A stretch of DNA of 64,000 bases. Source: a virus. Below, piece after piece: positions 19,150 through 26,503 of the stretch. The number at the start of each line of letters is the position of its first letter. Position 1 is the first letter of the stretch. The notes beneath the pieces were generated by a model. It worked only from the letters and a program-made list of their open reading frames with translations, was not told the origin of the DNA and did no database searches. Made by a program: the position numbers and the translations under genes. The stretch is taken from positions 53,838 through 117,837 of IMG/VR virus record IMGVR_UViG_3300013132_000028. One strand, written 5' to 3'.

Positions 19150-19667
19150 GTTGGTATCTCCACTCTTCTCACCACGGCCCGGTACGAGACGCCCATGGCC
19201 TTGGCCACCTCACGCAGAGGAACGCCGCGACTGTACAGGTCTCTCACTATCTCGGTCAGCTCCTGGTTTGCTCTTGCGTACGGAGAGTCCGGTCTTGTTT
19301 TAGAGCGGTAGCGTCTAGCTAGGACAGACAGCTGAGCAAGTGTTTCTAATAGTTCCGGTGGAACCCCTGGTGAAATCGGTCTGCGCTTTATGGGTATAGA
19401 AGCAGTACGAACCGGGGACGGTGAGGCGGGCATCGGAACCAGGACGGCAACCTCTAGTCCCTGATCTCCCCGGGTTATCCAAGAACGAATTGTCGTACGC
19501 GCCTTGCTTGGATTAAAAGCATCTGCAATGCTAGACAATGACCAGCCCGCTCTGTACAGCACGTTGACGCGCTGGTGCAGTTCCTTGTCCTGCAGAGTAG
19601 ACAGGTATTCCTGTTCTGCAGTCGGCAGAGTCGCCTTTCTCGCTGGCGGTCTAGTTCTATTTAGCAT
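19146..19667 (-). CDS. Phage DNA-binding protein with two helix-turn-helix segments
   Basis: 173 residues. An N-terminal HTH-like segment (VNVLYRAGWSLSSIADAFNPSKARTTIRSW split over about 36-66) and a C-terminal HTH (IVRDLYSRGVPLREVAKAMG, then VSYRAVVRRV) flank a Pro-rich linker. The layout resembles small double-HTH regulators common in actinophages, also seen at 28672-29325. A TACGAT -10 lies 7 nt upstream of ATG, so the transcript would have at most one leader base. Target sites are unknown; the 500-bp non-coding region immediately upstream is an obvious candidate. Confidence 0.65.
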   Translation of the reverse strand: MLNRTRPPARKATLPTAEQEYLSTLQDKELHQRVNVLYRAGWSLSSIADAFNPSKARTTIRSWITRGDQGLEVAVLVPMPASPSPVRTASIPIKRRPISPGVPPELLETLAQLSVLARRYRSKTRPDSPYARANQELTEIVRDLYSRGVPLREVAKAMGVSYRAVVRRVEIPT

Positions 19668-20185
19668 GTTTAGTATCGTACACCTCCTAGATACTTCTGT
19701 GCGGCTCAGAGTGTGCGGTGTATTTGTACGATTAAGCTAAAAAAGTGAAGGTTAAGTAAAAATGACTTTGCCGCGAGAGAAGGCAGTCCTTACTGTTTTT
19801 CGAGCTCCGAAACGTCTCGGCCCCCTGATGCCCTTCAAGCTTGCTCGTTCTTTTTGTTTCGGATTCGTGGAACTGCAACCGAGTAGCTGAGCCTAGTGCT
19901 TAGTGCCTAGGCTAGGGGGGCGGGGGTATGGCCGGGCTAGTGCTCTTGACTGTGGAGTTGCGTGCTAGGCTGGCTTCGTCTGGGGACAAGACTAGTGGGC
20001 AAGCTTGTTCCCTCTGTCTCTGGGGTTGTAGCTTGGGATGTGGCTACGAGCTATGAGCGCTGGGCCTTGAGCTGGTTCGAGCTGGCTCGAGCTTGGACAT
20101 GAAGAAAGCCTGGTCCTAGCTTTCCTCGGGAGAAAGTCTAGGCCAGGCTGTCAACTGGTTTTACGACTGGCTGTGGCTGGCTGGC
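19668..20185. other. 518-bp non-coding region with G/CTG-rich repeats and dyads
   Basis: No convincing gene. It contains GAGCCTAG/CTAGGCT dyads near 19890-19915, several degenerate GAGCTGG/CTGGCT repeats (20060-20100 and 20160-20185) and the strong terminator at its lower-coordinate-gene side. A 42-codon plus-strand frame at 19762-19890 has only a weak ribosome site and is not called. The region separates the divergently placed promoter of the HTH gene from the end of the cell-wall gene cluster; a regulatory or replication role is possible but not shown. Confidence 0.5.
20107..20149 (-). terminator. Rho-independent terminator after the peptidoglycan-binding gene
   Basis: On the minus strand AGCCTGGCCTAG-type and CTAGGACCAGGCT-type arms form a long, slightly imperfect stem around a CTCCCGAG-like loop, followed by TTTCTT. 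It lies 37 nt beyond the stop of the 20186-20779 gene. Confidence 0.7.
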
Positions 20186-20779
<594 letters not shown>

Positions 20780-20785
20780 GTGTGT

Positions 20786-20791
20786 ATCCTA
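20786..20791 (-). promoter_or_regulatory. Leaderless -10 (TAGGAT) for the peptidoglycan-binding gene
   Basis: TAGGAT at 20791-20786, then ACACAC, then ATG at 20779. Predicted +1 is the A of ATG. It overlaps the stop codon region of the upstream transglycosylase gene. Confidence 0.55.
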
Positions 20792-21484
20792 CACCTTCTT
20801 TTTGTCGACGATGCACTGCTCGCTTGCACTCGGAAACACGGCCGACCACTCAGCCGCACGCTTGCCACCGTACGTGGACCAGGCGGACCAGTTGGTTCCA
20901 GCCTTGCTCATGTAGTACGTGATGGCGGCGTTGGTCACCGGGTCGAGCAGGTCCCTCGGGTGGTCGAGGCCGAACTTCTTGACCCGCTCGATGCCGAGGT
21001 CGCCTATCATGTTTATCTGAAAAACTCCCATGGAGTTGTCGCCGCTAAGCGCGTTCTTGTTCCAGGCCAGCGGTCTGCCGTTCGACTCGGCCTTGGCGAT
21101 GGTCCAGGCTGTCTTCAGGCTCTTGCCCTGGAAACCCACGGCCTCCAGCAGCTGCCGCAGCTGTACGTCAGTCAGCGGCTCTTTTCTGTCTTTGAATTGG
21201 GCCAGGCGCTCTGCGTCTGCCTTCGGTGCCAGCTTGTGCAGCACGTCGCGGACGTAGTCGGCCGGCATCAGCAGCCGCACGGGGTCTTGCTCGGGCTGCT
21301 CTACTGTCTTGCTCTCTGCCCTGAGCACCGTGACGCTCGGGTTCCAGACGGCCAGACACAGCGCTATCTGTACCAGCAGTATCACTGCCGGCCTTGGCTT
21401 CTTGTTCAGGATGTTTCGCAAGTTTCCTCCAATGTAGGGGTGGGCAGACGGACGCAGCGTAGTGCTTGGGGTTCTGCGGCTCAT
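20789..21484 (-). CDS. Lytic transglycosylase / lysozyme-like protein with N-terminal membrane anchor
   Basis: 231 residues. A hydrophobic segment at about 32-50 (PAVILLVQIALCLAVW) should anchor or export it. The catalytic domain (about 120-225) is lysozyme-like: helix TAWTIAKAESNGRPLAWN with a candidate catalytic Glu, then SMGVFQINM, LLDPVTNAAITYYMSKAG and NWSAWSTYGG, as in actinobacterial SLT-type enzymes. It would cleave peptidoglycan glycan strands, either as a virion-associated enzyme or in lysis. The paired wall-binding protein directly downstream supports a wall-penetration role. No ribosome site is visible near the ATG; translation may be coupled to the tiny frame upstream. Confidence 0.75.
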   Translation of the reverse strand: MSRRTPSTTLRPSAHPYIGGNLRNILNKKPRPAVILLVQIALCLAVWNPSVTVLRAESKTVEQPEQDPVRLLMPADYVRDVLHKLAPKADAERLAQFKDRKEPLTDVQLRQLLEAVGFQGKSLKTAWTIAKAESNGRPLAWNKNALSGDNSMGVFQINMIGDLGIERVKKFGLDHPRDLLDPVTNAAITYYMSKAGTNWSAWSTYGGKRAAEWSAVFPSASEQCIVDKKKV

Positions 21485-21532
21485 GGGACGCCGATTGCGA
21501 CGTCGCCTCTGCTTATGCCGACTTGTAGTTGG

Positions 21533-21589
21533 CTATGCTGACTGGTCTCCGACCAAGTTCAACAGGTTTGGATGGGACAGGTACTTCAT
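21533..21589 (-). CDS. Possible 18-residue leader peptide
   Basis: ATG at 21589 has an excellent ribosome site (AGGAG, 5 nt spacing) and encodes MKYLSHPNLLNLVGDQSA before TAG. The transglycosylase start lies 49 nt further and has no ribosome site of its own. It could be a translated leader or a genuine micro-gene; short length limits confidence. Confidence 0.35.
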   Translation of the reverse strand: MKYLSHPNLLNLVGDQSA

Positions 21590-21615
21590 TTGTTCTCCTA
21601 GTCTTTTCCTCTGCT

Positions 21616-22029
21616 TTAGTTTAGCACGTTGTGAGCTGTAGGAAGGTAAGAAACGCCGGCGTCCTCGTCAAATTCGAGCAATCGTGCCTCCGCATCCTCT
21701 ACCTGGTGCATTACCGACCACACGTCGTGGAGGGCGTTCTGGTACTCTACCGGCAGCGTGCTGACGCACCTGCCCTTGAAGTTTGTGTAGGTGATGTCGC
21801 GAGCGGCATGTGCCACCCAGCGTGCAAATACACTTTGGTCTGTGTGCAGTCTGTACGGGTAGTCCGCATTCGGCGTGTTGAGAATGTCTACCTCGATTTC
21901 TTGCATGGCGAAGATGGCCACCTGCAGCGGCTCAAGCGCTGCTCGGTCACGAGCGCGCACGACCAGCTGGCCGGGGTTCTTCGAGTCTGACACCGCAGAC
22001 ACGAAACCTGTTTCGGTGAATATCCACAT
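21616..22029 (-). CDS. MWIF-type conserved actinophage protein
   Basis: 137 residues beginning MWIFTETGFVSAV, with VVRARDRAALEPL, NTPNADYPYRL and DITYTNFKGRV-like segments. I recognise this as a widespread small actinophage protein, of unknown function, normally encoded in the early region. GAAAGGACG is the ribosome site. It is probably co-transcribed with the 22064-22513 gene from the promoter at 22556-22584. Confidence 0.75.
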   Translation of the reverse strand: MWIFTETGFVSAVSDSKNPGQLVVRARDRAALEPLQVAIFAMQEIEVDILNTPNADYPYRLHTDQSVFARWVAHAARDITYTNFKGRCVSTLPVEYQNALHDVWSVMHQVEDAEARLLEFDEDAGVSYLPTAHNVLN

Positions 22030-22063
22030 AGTTTATACGTCCTTTCGTCTTGTTTCGTCGCGT

Positions 22064-22513
22064 TTAAGCGGCTGGGGGAAAGTACTTCACGCACTCAGGA
22101 CCGAGCAGTCGATTTCGACTTTTCTGGTCGGTGAGTTGCGCACCGCATCTGGCGCAGCACTTGTGGCGCTCGCCGAAGAGTCGGGCGTACTTGTACGGGT
22201 CGTGGACGACTAGGTTCACGAGTGCCTGCTGCTGTGCTGGCGTCAGCTTGGACCGGTTGAAGCGTCCAGGCGCACCATGCAGTCGACGCATGTACGTGGT
22301 TCCCATGTACACTCGCACCTCGAAGAAGACCAGGTCGTTCTGCGCCGGGTCGTTCAACACGTGTGCGACTGCCTCACTGGGCACCGCATACTTAGAAACA
22401 GGTATGCGAGAAAGTGCCTCTCTTGTGCCCAGCCAGGCGGCCTTTGGGACCGGTTTATCCGCCGGTCTAGGGCCAGGGCCGAACAGGGTGAGCTGCTCTG
22501 CTACTGTCGTCAT
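22064..22513 (-). CDS. DUF6011-like zinc-ribbon protein
   Basis: 149 residues. The N-terminal half is strand-rich (DLVFFEVRVYMGTTYMRRL). The C-terminus has CCARCG and GPEC cysteine pairs (CARCGAQLTDQKSRNRLLGPEC), which I recognise as a DUF6011-like zinc ribbon frequent in actinophages. GGAGGAC is the ribosome site, 4 nt before ATG. First gene after the 22556-22584 promoter. Confidence 0.65.
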   Translation of the reverse strand: MTTVAEQLTLFGPGPRPADKPVPKAAWLGTREALSRIPVSKYAVPSEAVAHVLNDPAQNDLVFFEVRVYMGTTYMRRLHGAPGRFNRSKLTPAQQQALVNLVVHDPYKYARLFGERHKCCARCGAQLTDQKSRNRLLGPECVKYFPPAA

Positions 22514-22555
22514 TTTGTCCTCCGTACAGGGAGCAGGCCTTCTACTCCCAGTACT

Positions 22556-22584
22556 ATTATACCATACCAGCGCTGGAAAGTAAA
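22556..22584 (-). promoter_or_regulatory. Sigma70-type promoter (TTTACT-17-TATAAT)
   Basis: TATAAT at 22561-22556, 17-bp spacer and TTTACT at 22584-22579 on the minus strand; predicted +1 is near 22549. The spacer contains the palindrome CCAGCGCTGG instead of the GTC block of most sister promoters. It drives 22513-21616. Confidence 0.8.
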
Positions 22585-22586
22585 GC

Positions 22587-22703
22587 TCAGTCCTTGGATA
22601 ACTCGAGCTGCCTGGCCGGGTATCTCTTCTTCATGGAGCGCTGCAGGCGCTTGACCACCCAGCAGTTCAGCTTGAGCATCAGGTTGAAATAGAGGCGCCT
22701 CAT
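22587..22703 (-). CDS. Small basic amphipathic protein
   Basis: 38 residues, ATG at 22703 one base after the upstream stop. Sequence is Arg/Lys/Leu-rich (YFNLMLKLNCWVVKRLQRS). Its stop lies 3 nt from the -35 of the next promoter. Likely translated by coupling. Function unknown. Confidence 0.5.
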   Translation of the reverse strand: MRRLYFNLMLKLNCWVVKRLQRSMKKRYPARQLELSKD

Positions 22704-22704
22704 G

Positions 22705-22872
22705 TCAGACTCGCTCTCTGATGGAGAGCACGGCGGCTGCGATGGCGGCCAGGCCGGAGGCCAGCACCGCACGGTCGTTGCCCAGCACGGCGGCGACGAG
22801 CGAAGCTGCGCCGAGGACCACAGCCAAGACCGCAGACCAAACTACGTCTCGGAACTTAAGCCCGTTAATCAT
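22705..22872 (-). CDS. Small two-span membrane protein
   Basis: 55 residues; ATG at 22872 overlaps the upstream stop (ATGA). Two Ala/Val/Leu-rich segments (VVWSAVLAVVLGAASLVAAVLG and VLASGLAAIAAAVLSI, each partly quoted in 20-residue terms) separated by NDR, with a basic end. Topology is holin-like, but it sits in the early region next to an HTH gene, so a holin role is not assumed. Confidence 0.55.
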   Translation of the reverse strand: MINGLKFRDVVWSAVLAVVLGAASLVAAVLGNDRAVLASGLAAIAAAVLSIRERV

Positions 22873-23060
22873 TGCAGTGGAGATTTTCTTGTGCGGCCCT
22901 TGAGGCGCTCGGATGGGTCTCGCAGCTCCACGCCCGAGAGTTGCACTGCCTTGCGAGCTGTGCGGTAGGTGACGCTGAGTTCTTTCGCGATGGCTTCCAC
23001 CGCGAGGCCTTGCGTGTAGAGCTGTCCTGCCTTGGTTGATAGGTCGACTGCTGTTGCCAT
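22869..23060 (-). CDS. Small HTH DNA-binding protein (paralogue of 39826-40014)
   Basis: 63 residues. LYTQGLAVEAIAKELSVTYR followed by TARKAVQLSGV is a sigma-region-4/resolvase-type HTH, ending in a basic tail. It aligns along its length with the 62-residue HTH protein at 39826-40014 (LYADNMSVETVALRLGVSYP). AGGAACTG is the ribosome site. A promoter-like TTTACT at 23152-23147 is present upstream, but the expected TATAAT is displaced (TATACA), unlike sister promoters. Confidence 0.65.
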   Translation of the reverse strand: MATAVDLSTKAGQLYTQGLAVEAIAKELSVTYRTARKAVQLSGVELRDPSERLKGRTRKSPLQ

Positions 23061-23299
23061 GAGTTGTCAGTTCCTGTTCTGTGTAGTTTGTCTTTTACGC
23101 CCTCGGAGGGCCGGTTGGTGTATAGGATGCACTGTTTTCGTCGGAAAGTAAAGCCTGACTCCCGGTGTTTCTTACTGATTTCGCGACTTCCTGGCCCAGC
23201 CTGCCATGTCGAGGTACAGGCTGAGACGCAGGAAGGCTGCTGCGGGGAGACGAAGCAACTAAGTCGACCCGCAGCTTACCGGCTCACTGACCGGTAAAT

Positions 23300-23695
23300 C
23301 TATGAGTTCGCGAAGAGTTTTCGTGTCCGTCTGCCCATGGGCGCACGGTCGCGTTCCTCTTTTGGCACTCTGTCCGCAATCGTGACGAGGGCCTGGTTGA
23401 AGGACTCTACGTCCTGCAGACTCTCCCACTCCTCGGCGCGCACGTCGAGCATGAACTCTACCGGCGTCGGGTCTTGGTTTGGCTCTAGGTTCTCCCACTT
23501 TTTTGCGAGTACGTTGATGCGGTGATGGACTATGTCCCTATTAGTAAGCCCCTCGTGATTGAGCAGCACGAGTTTGGCTACGTGAAAACCGTCTGGGTCC
23601 AGGCGCATTGCGCCTAGGTCTACCGCAGAAGGGTATCTGTTGAAGCCCAGCTCCTCTGCCTGCTTGCACAGACGCTGAAGGTCGGGCGTGTTCAT
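23300..23695 (-). CDS. Hypothetical protein
   Basis: 131 residues from ATG 23695 (MNTPDLQRLCKQ). Mixed alpha/beta with DPDGFHVAKLVLLNHEG, NRDIVHHRINVLAKKW and a basic C-terminus. The frame extends further upstream over the preceding gene, but this start follows that gene's stop by 17 nt and fits the operon. A LTNRDIVHHRINVL segment could be a degenerate HTH. Function unknown. Confidence 0.6.
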   Translation of the reverse strand: MNTPDLQRLCKQAEELGFNRYPSAVDLGAMRLDPDGFHVAKLVLLNHEGLTNRDIVHHRINVLAKKWENLEPNQDPTPVEFMLDVRAEEWESLQDVESFNQALVTIADRVPKEERDRAPMGRRTRKLFANS

Positions 23696-23712
23696 TACTC
23701 TTATGTCTTCTT

Positions 23713-23958
23713 TTATGGTTTCTCCGTTCCGACGGGGAACACTGATTCCAGTAGCTCGTCTGTTGTCATAACTTGGCATGGGGTCACGCCCTGTCTCCAG
23801 TCACAGATTAGGTGCCTGTCTCCAATCGCGTGGTTAATCCCGATGGCCACAAGCAGCATCGCCAGACCCAGCACTACCCAACCGCGTGTGGTCACGCGCC
23901 AGGTGGTCTCAGGCTTGGTCTCTGCCTCGCGTATCGGGGACTGATACACTTTCGTCAT
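23713..23958 (-). CDS. Small single-span membrane protein
   Basis: 81 residues, with hydrophobic span WVVLGLAMLLVAIGINHAIG at about 28-47 and a C-terminal domain containing two Cys (CDWRQGVTPCQVM), probably outside the cytoplasm if N-in. Ribosome site GACGGAG, then ATG. First gene behind the promoter at 24008-24036, whose transcript begins with a GCCGGA/TCCGGC hairpin. Confidence 0.6.
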   Translation of the reverse strand: MTKVYQSPIREAETKPETTWRVTTRGWVVLGLAMLLVAIGINHAIGDRHLICDWRQGVTPCQVMTTDELLESVFPVGTEKP

Positions 23959-24007
23959 CGTTGCTCCGTCTCTTTGTCATTTGGCCGGACTGTCCGGCGC
24001 TAGGATT

Positions 24008-24036
24008 ATTATACCGCATCTCCCTGCCCAAGTACA
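24008..24036 (-). promoter_or_regulatory. Promoter (TGTACT-17-TATAAT) overlapping an upstream stop codon
   Basis: TATAAT at 24013-24008; the TAA stop of the 24009-24350 gene lies inside it. Predicted +1 near 24001; the perfect hairpin GCCGGA-CAG-TCCGGC occupies 23998-23984, at the start of the mRNA. Confidence 0.8.
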
Positions 24037-24350
24037 GCAGCCTTGTCTTGTATAGCAGCCTCGTCTAGGCTGGCGACTCTTTTACGGACCCTCTCGTACA
24101 GCTCCGCGGGTATGAAGCCACTGGCCATACCGGTGAGCCAGAAGTTCTTCATGTACGCTACCAGCTCTCGTATCTCCGCACTGTCCTTGAGCGTGCACTC
24201 GTTCTCGCACGCGTCTAGGCCGTGGAATGCTCGGTGGATTAGCCTACCCAGCTCGGTGTCTGCTCTTTGCTCTCTTATCAAGTCCAGGATGTGGACAGCC
24301 CAGCGGTCGACCATCTCGTCGTCGGTCACGACCATCTCGTCGTCGGTCAT
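24009..24350 (-). CDS. Hypothetical acidic protein
   Basis: 113 residues; ATGA overlap with the upstream DUF2958-like gene. The N-terminus carries a duplicated TDDEMV unit from a tandem 21-nt repeat (24311-24350), apparently a recent slippage duplication. The rest is helical ([19 protein letters not shown]). Its stop codon forms part of the -10 of the next promoter. Function unknown. Confidence 0.6.
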   Translation of the reverse strand: MTDDEMVVTDDEMVDRWAVHILDLIREQRADTELGRLIHRAFHGLDACENECTLKDSAEIRELVAYMKNFWLTGMASGFIPAELYERVRKRVASLDEAAIQDKAAVLGQGDAV

Positions 24351-24655
24351 TTGTCCAGCAGCTCGCGCAGGGTCTTTGGTTCCCAGTTGCGGTCTCGCTC
24401 GATGCTAGGCACCTCGACCGCGCCGAAGCTGGTGGTCAGGCTCTCCAGCTCCTTGAGGGAGAAGTATCCCAGCTCTCGCTCCAGTCCATCGACCAGTCCG
24501 AAGAACAGGTCCTCTCCGTCGAACTCGGACGCGTACCAAGTCCAGCTTGAGTACGGCGTGAAAAACTTGACCAGCGCCTTGGCGTCTAGGCCCTTGTCCT
24601 CTTGTGAGTACAGCTTGGGCAGCTTGGCCCGCAGCTCCTTGGTGAGCAGCATCAT
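24347..24655 (-). CDS. DUF2958-like protein
   Basis: 102 residues: [58 protein letters not shown] and [15 protein letters not shown] match the DUF2958 pattern of small plasmid and phage proteins. Function in the family is unknown, although it often accompanies mobile or plasmid replication genes. The ribosome site GGAGGAACGAC is 10 nt before ATG. The mRNA begins with an 85-nt folded leader. Confidence 0.75.
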   Translation of the reverse strand: MMLLTKELRAKLPKLYSQEDKGLDAKALVKFFTPYSSWTWYASEFDGEDLFFGLVDGLERELGYFSLKELESLTTSFGAVEVPSIERDRNWEPKTLRELLDK

Positions 24656-24677
24656 GTGTCGTTCCTCCTTGTTAGGT

Positions 24678-24762
24678 ACAGTCCACCAGGTGTCGGAGTT
24701 GTTTGCCGGGGCTCCTAGGATTTCGACCCCTCAGTTTGGCCACCGAACTCCTGGTGAACTGT
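24678..24762 (-). ncRNA. Structured 5' leader upstream of the DUF2958-like gene
   Basis: The two ends, ACAGTTCACCAGG (24762-24750) and CCTGGTGGACTGT (24690-24678), pair over 13 positions with one G-U. Inside, GGAGTT can pair with AACTCC and GGGG with CCCC, giving a multi-branched fold. It begins about 2 nt after the predicted transcription start (24764) and ends 23 nt before the ATG, like a cis-regulatory leader. I do not recognise a known riboswitch class. Confidence 0.55.
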
Positions 24763-24770
24763 ATAGATGT

Positions 24771-24799
24771 ATTATAGCGCAGGAGGGTGACAATGTACA
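24771..24799 (-). promoter_or_regulatory. Promoter (TGTACA-17-TATAAT)
   Basis: TATAAT at 24776-24771 and TGTACA at 24799-24794, with TTGTCA in the spacer as in sister promoters. Drives the structured leader and 24655-24009. Confidence 0.85.
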
Positions 24800-24814
24800 C
24801 CCTAGCCGGCAGGT

Positions 24815-24945
24815 GTTTCTAAAAAGGTTGGTGTGCGCTAGTCCGATGCTTCGTATAGGCAGCCCGAAGCTGCCCCATCGCTCACTGCAGGGACGAGACT
24901 AGTTCGACAACACGTCACGCACACCTTGTCTCGTTTGCGCAGGTT
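24815..24945. other. Non-coding stretch with nested dyads
   Basis: Between the stop of 24967-25257 and the next promoter. GGTTGGTGTGCGC at 24829-24841 region pairs with a GTGTGCGTGAC-type arm near 24912-24928, enclosing GGCAGC/GCTGCC (24862-24880) with a TTCGG-like loop. On the minus strand it could be a terminator-like or small structured RNA; no T-run follows. No gene seen. Confidence 0.4.
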
Positions 24946-24966
24946 TCTAAGGCTTACCCGGGAATA

Positions 24967-25257
24967 CTAGCCTTCGGCAGTCAAGCTGCTTGCCCCTGCG
25001 GGCTCCTGAGATGTCTTCCCGGAGTTCTTTTTGGTTTTGTTCTCGTACTCGTCTCTGGTCGGGTGCTTCTTGTGCAGCTGCACGAAGCTCTCGTCCGCAC
25101 AGCCGAGCTTGCAGCTGCAGACGTAGAGACGCTCGTAGTAGCGGATGGACGGCTTGCACTTGTCGTGCTCGCCCATCATGCACCAGCCACAGAGGGTACC
25201 GGCACTCCGCACGATGTAGTCGATTGGAGTGTTGTACGGGTCTTCTATCTTTGCCAC
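24967..25257 (-). CDS. Cysteine-rich small protein, probable zinc binding
   Basis: 96 residues. CGWCMMGEHDKCKP and YVCSCKLGC provide six Cys plus His, arranged like a zinc-binding unit; the tail is Lys/Ser/Thr-rich. It overlaps the upstream gene by 13 nt. Resembles small actinophage zinc proteins but no named family. Confidence 0.6.
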   Translation of the reverse strand: MAKIEDPYNTPIDYIVRSAGTLCGWCMMGEHDKCKPSIRYYERLYVCSCKLGCADESFVQLHKKHPTRDEYENKTKKNSGKTSQEPAGASSLTAEG

Positions 25258-25421
25258 GCTGGCGCTTTGGCCATTTCTTCTACGTCTTTCTTAATCATCG
25301 CGTATGCGTTTCCGCACCGGTAGCAGTACGTCTCGGTGGGAATGCCGCCGAGAATAAAGGCGTCTACTCCCGAGAAGACCAGTTCGGTGTTGTGGCAGTT
25401 AAAGGTTTTGCACTGCTTCAC
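25245..25421 (-). CDS. Small zinc-ribbon-like protein
   Basis: 58 residues from a GTG at 25421, with GAGG 7 nt before it and a GTGA overlap with the preceding stop. Two Cys pairs (CKTFNC and CYRCG) about 30 residues apart fit a zinc ribbon. The frame opens further upstream, but this start suits the overlap pattern of the operon. Confidence 0.55.
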   Translation of the reverse strand: MKQCKTFNCHNTELVFSGVDAFILGGIPTETYCYRCGNAYAMIKKDVEEMAKAPAWQR

Positions 25422-25582
25422 GATAAGACCTCGCTCTTGCGTTGCAGTTCGGCGTATGCACGCTCTAGTTGAATGTGCTCTCTCATCAGCGTTCCGTACG
25501 CGCGGATGCTGATTATGATTACAGTGCACGCTCCAAGGAGCGCAATAATGATTGCAAGAATGTCAGTTGTCAACAGCGTCAT
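25418..25582 (-). CDS. Small membrane protein with coiled tail
   Basis: 54 residues, ATG at 25582 with AAGGAGAT 8 nt upstream. The hydrophobic span ILAIIIALLGACTVIIISI (9-27) precedes a charged helix (REHIQLERAYAELQRKSE). Spanin- or anchor-like in layout, but no lysis neighbours. Function unknown. Confidence 0.6.
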   Translation of the reverse strand: MTLLTTDILAIIIALLGACTVIIISIRAYGTLMREHIQLERAYAELQRKSEVLS

Positions 25583-25588
25583 CTTTTG

Positions 25589-25879
25589 TTATCTCCTTTT
25601 TGCTTTGCGAAGAAAGTAAACGAATCCACCGAGTGGACTTGCCAGGACGTACGCTACCACGAAACCGGTGAAGCCGTCTAGTATGAAACCGACGACCAAG
25701 ATTGCGATTGCAAACAGTTTCGCGAACCGTGCCCAGGTCAACATGGACCAGAACATTCCGAAAAGCATGGTGAACTCTTCGCGGTCTTCTTCGACGGTGT
25801 GGAAGGACTTGCGCTTTGAGCGCATGGCCTTCTTGCCGACGGTTAGAATCGCCGAGTCGTGCATTGCTCCGTATAGCAT
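25589..25879 (-). CDS. Two-span membrane protein
   Basis: 96 residues from ATG 25879 (MLYGAMHDSA), with GAGGAC 4 nt upstream. Two hydrophobic segments (FAKLFAIAILVVGFILDGF and GFVVAYVLASPLGGFVYFL) and basic ends (KKAMRSKRK, RKAKRR). The mRNA starts with hairpin TCGAACC/GGTTCGA. Function unknown. Confidence 0.6.
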   Translation of the reverse strand: MLYGAMHDSAILTVGKKAMRSKRKSFHTVEEDREEFTMLFGMFWSMLTWARFAKLFAIAILVVGFILDGFTGFVVAYVLASPLGGFVYFLRKAKRR

Positions 25880-25919
25880 TTTGTCCTCGTTCCTCGAACC
25901 GCTTTGGTTCGATAGATGT

Positions 25920-25948
25920 ATTATACCGTAATGGACCGACAAAGTACA
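25920..25948 (-). promoter_or_regulatory. Promoter (TGTACT-17-TATAAT) with GTC spacer block
   Basis: TATAAT at 25925-25920, TGTACT at 25948-25943 and TTGTCG in the spacer. A 7-bp hairpin (25912-25894) starts at +2. Confidence 0.85.
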
Positions 25949-25961
25949 CCCTGAAAGGAAG

Positions 25962-25993
25962 AAACCCCCGGGAGATGAAACCGGGGGTTCTTC
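25962..25993 (-). terminator. Terminator after the 26006-26335 gene
   Basis: AACCCCCGG and CCGGGGGTT arms with an 8-nt loop followed by TCTT on the minus strand; 13 nt after the stop. The symmetrical stem could also work on the plus strand. Confidence 0.75.
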
Positions 25994-26005
25994 GGGGAGA
26001 CCTGC

Positions 26006-26335
26006 TTACTTGGCTTGGAGGACCGTGTAAGGTGTCTCGGTTAGGCAGGCAGTGTATGCCTCTGGGAATGATACTTGCAGGGTCTCGCGGTCAATGCCGC
26101 TGCGATTGCGCTTGAGAATGCGTACTCGTTCTACGCCGTTGATGGTTCCAGTCTCCGCGTCGCCTAGGAGCTCTCTGATTTGACCCTCGACCTCTAGCTT
26201 TTGAGCTTCTAGAGCCTTCAGGGCGGCTTTGGTGCTGTTGAAGCTAACGATTAGCTTCTCTGCTTCTTTACCGAGCTCGACCGAGTCGGTAGTTGTGGAG
26301 ACCACTACTTTGGTCTCTATCTTGGTGCTGGCCAT
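26006..26335 (-). CDS. Coiled-coil protein, paralogue of 36329-36670
   Basis: 109 residues from ATG 26335. A helical pair (ALKALEAQKLEVEGQIRELL) precedes GDAETGTINGVERVRI, then IDRETLQVSFPEAY and a terminal PYTVLQAK. The same pattern is in the 113-residue protein at 36329-36670. This layout (coiled coil, LGDA, NGV, ID+L, PE) is typical of small proteins encoded beside YqaJ-type recombination enzymes in phages, but no such enzyme is seen here. Role unknown. Confidence 0.65.
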   Translation of the reverse strand: MASTKIETKVVVSTTTDSVELGKEAEKLIVSFNSTKAALKALEAQKLEVEGQIRELLGDAETGTINGVERVRILKRNRSGIDRETLQVSFPEAYTACLTETPYTVLQAK

Positions 26336-26390
26336 TCGACCACTTCCCTTCGTCTTTCGTCTTTGTCCAACCGGTTGGTTGAATAGATGT

Positions 26391-26419
26391 ATTATACTAT
26401 AGTGGAGCGACAAAGTAAA
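26391..26419 (-). promoter_or_regulatory. Promoter (TTTACT-17-TATAAT) downstream of tRNA-Thr
   Basis: TATAAT at 26396-26391, TTTACT at 26419-26414 and TTGTCG in the spacer. The -35 begins 8 nt after the tRNA-Thr 3' end. The palindrome CCAACCGGTTGG lies in the early leader. Confidence 0.85.
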
Positions 26420-26426
26420 GCATCTG

Positions 26427-26499
26427 AGCCGCCTTCGGGAGTCGAACCCGAGGCCTTCGCTTTACGAGAGCGACGCTCTACCGACTGAGCTAAGGCGGC
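26427..26499 (-). tRNA. tRNA-Thr (anticodon CGU)
   Basis: Full cloverleaf on the minus strand: acceptor GCCGCC/GGCGGC, D arm AGCTCAGTCGGTAGAGC, anticodon stem TCGCT/AGCGA around loop CTCGTAA (anticodon CGT, reads ACG) and T arm CTCGGGTTCGACTCCCGAA-like. No CCA encoded. Confidence 0.95.
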
Positions 26500-26503
26500 A
26501 GGC

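Noticed and set aside
19762-19890. 42-codon plus-strand frame in the 19.7-20.2 kb gap
   Set aside because: Weak ribosome site, no recognisable protein features, isolated on its strand; kept as non-coding.
24829-24928. tRNA-like fold
   Set aside because: Outer stem and one hairpin are present but no anticodon arm or TTCNA-type T loop can be placed.
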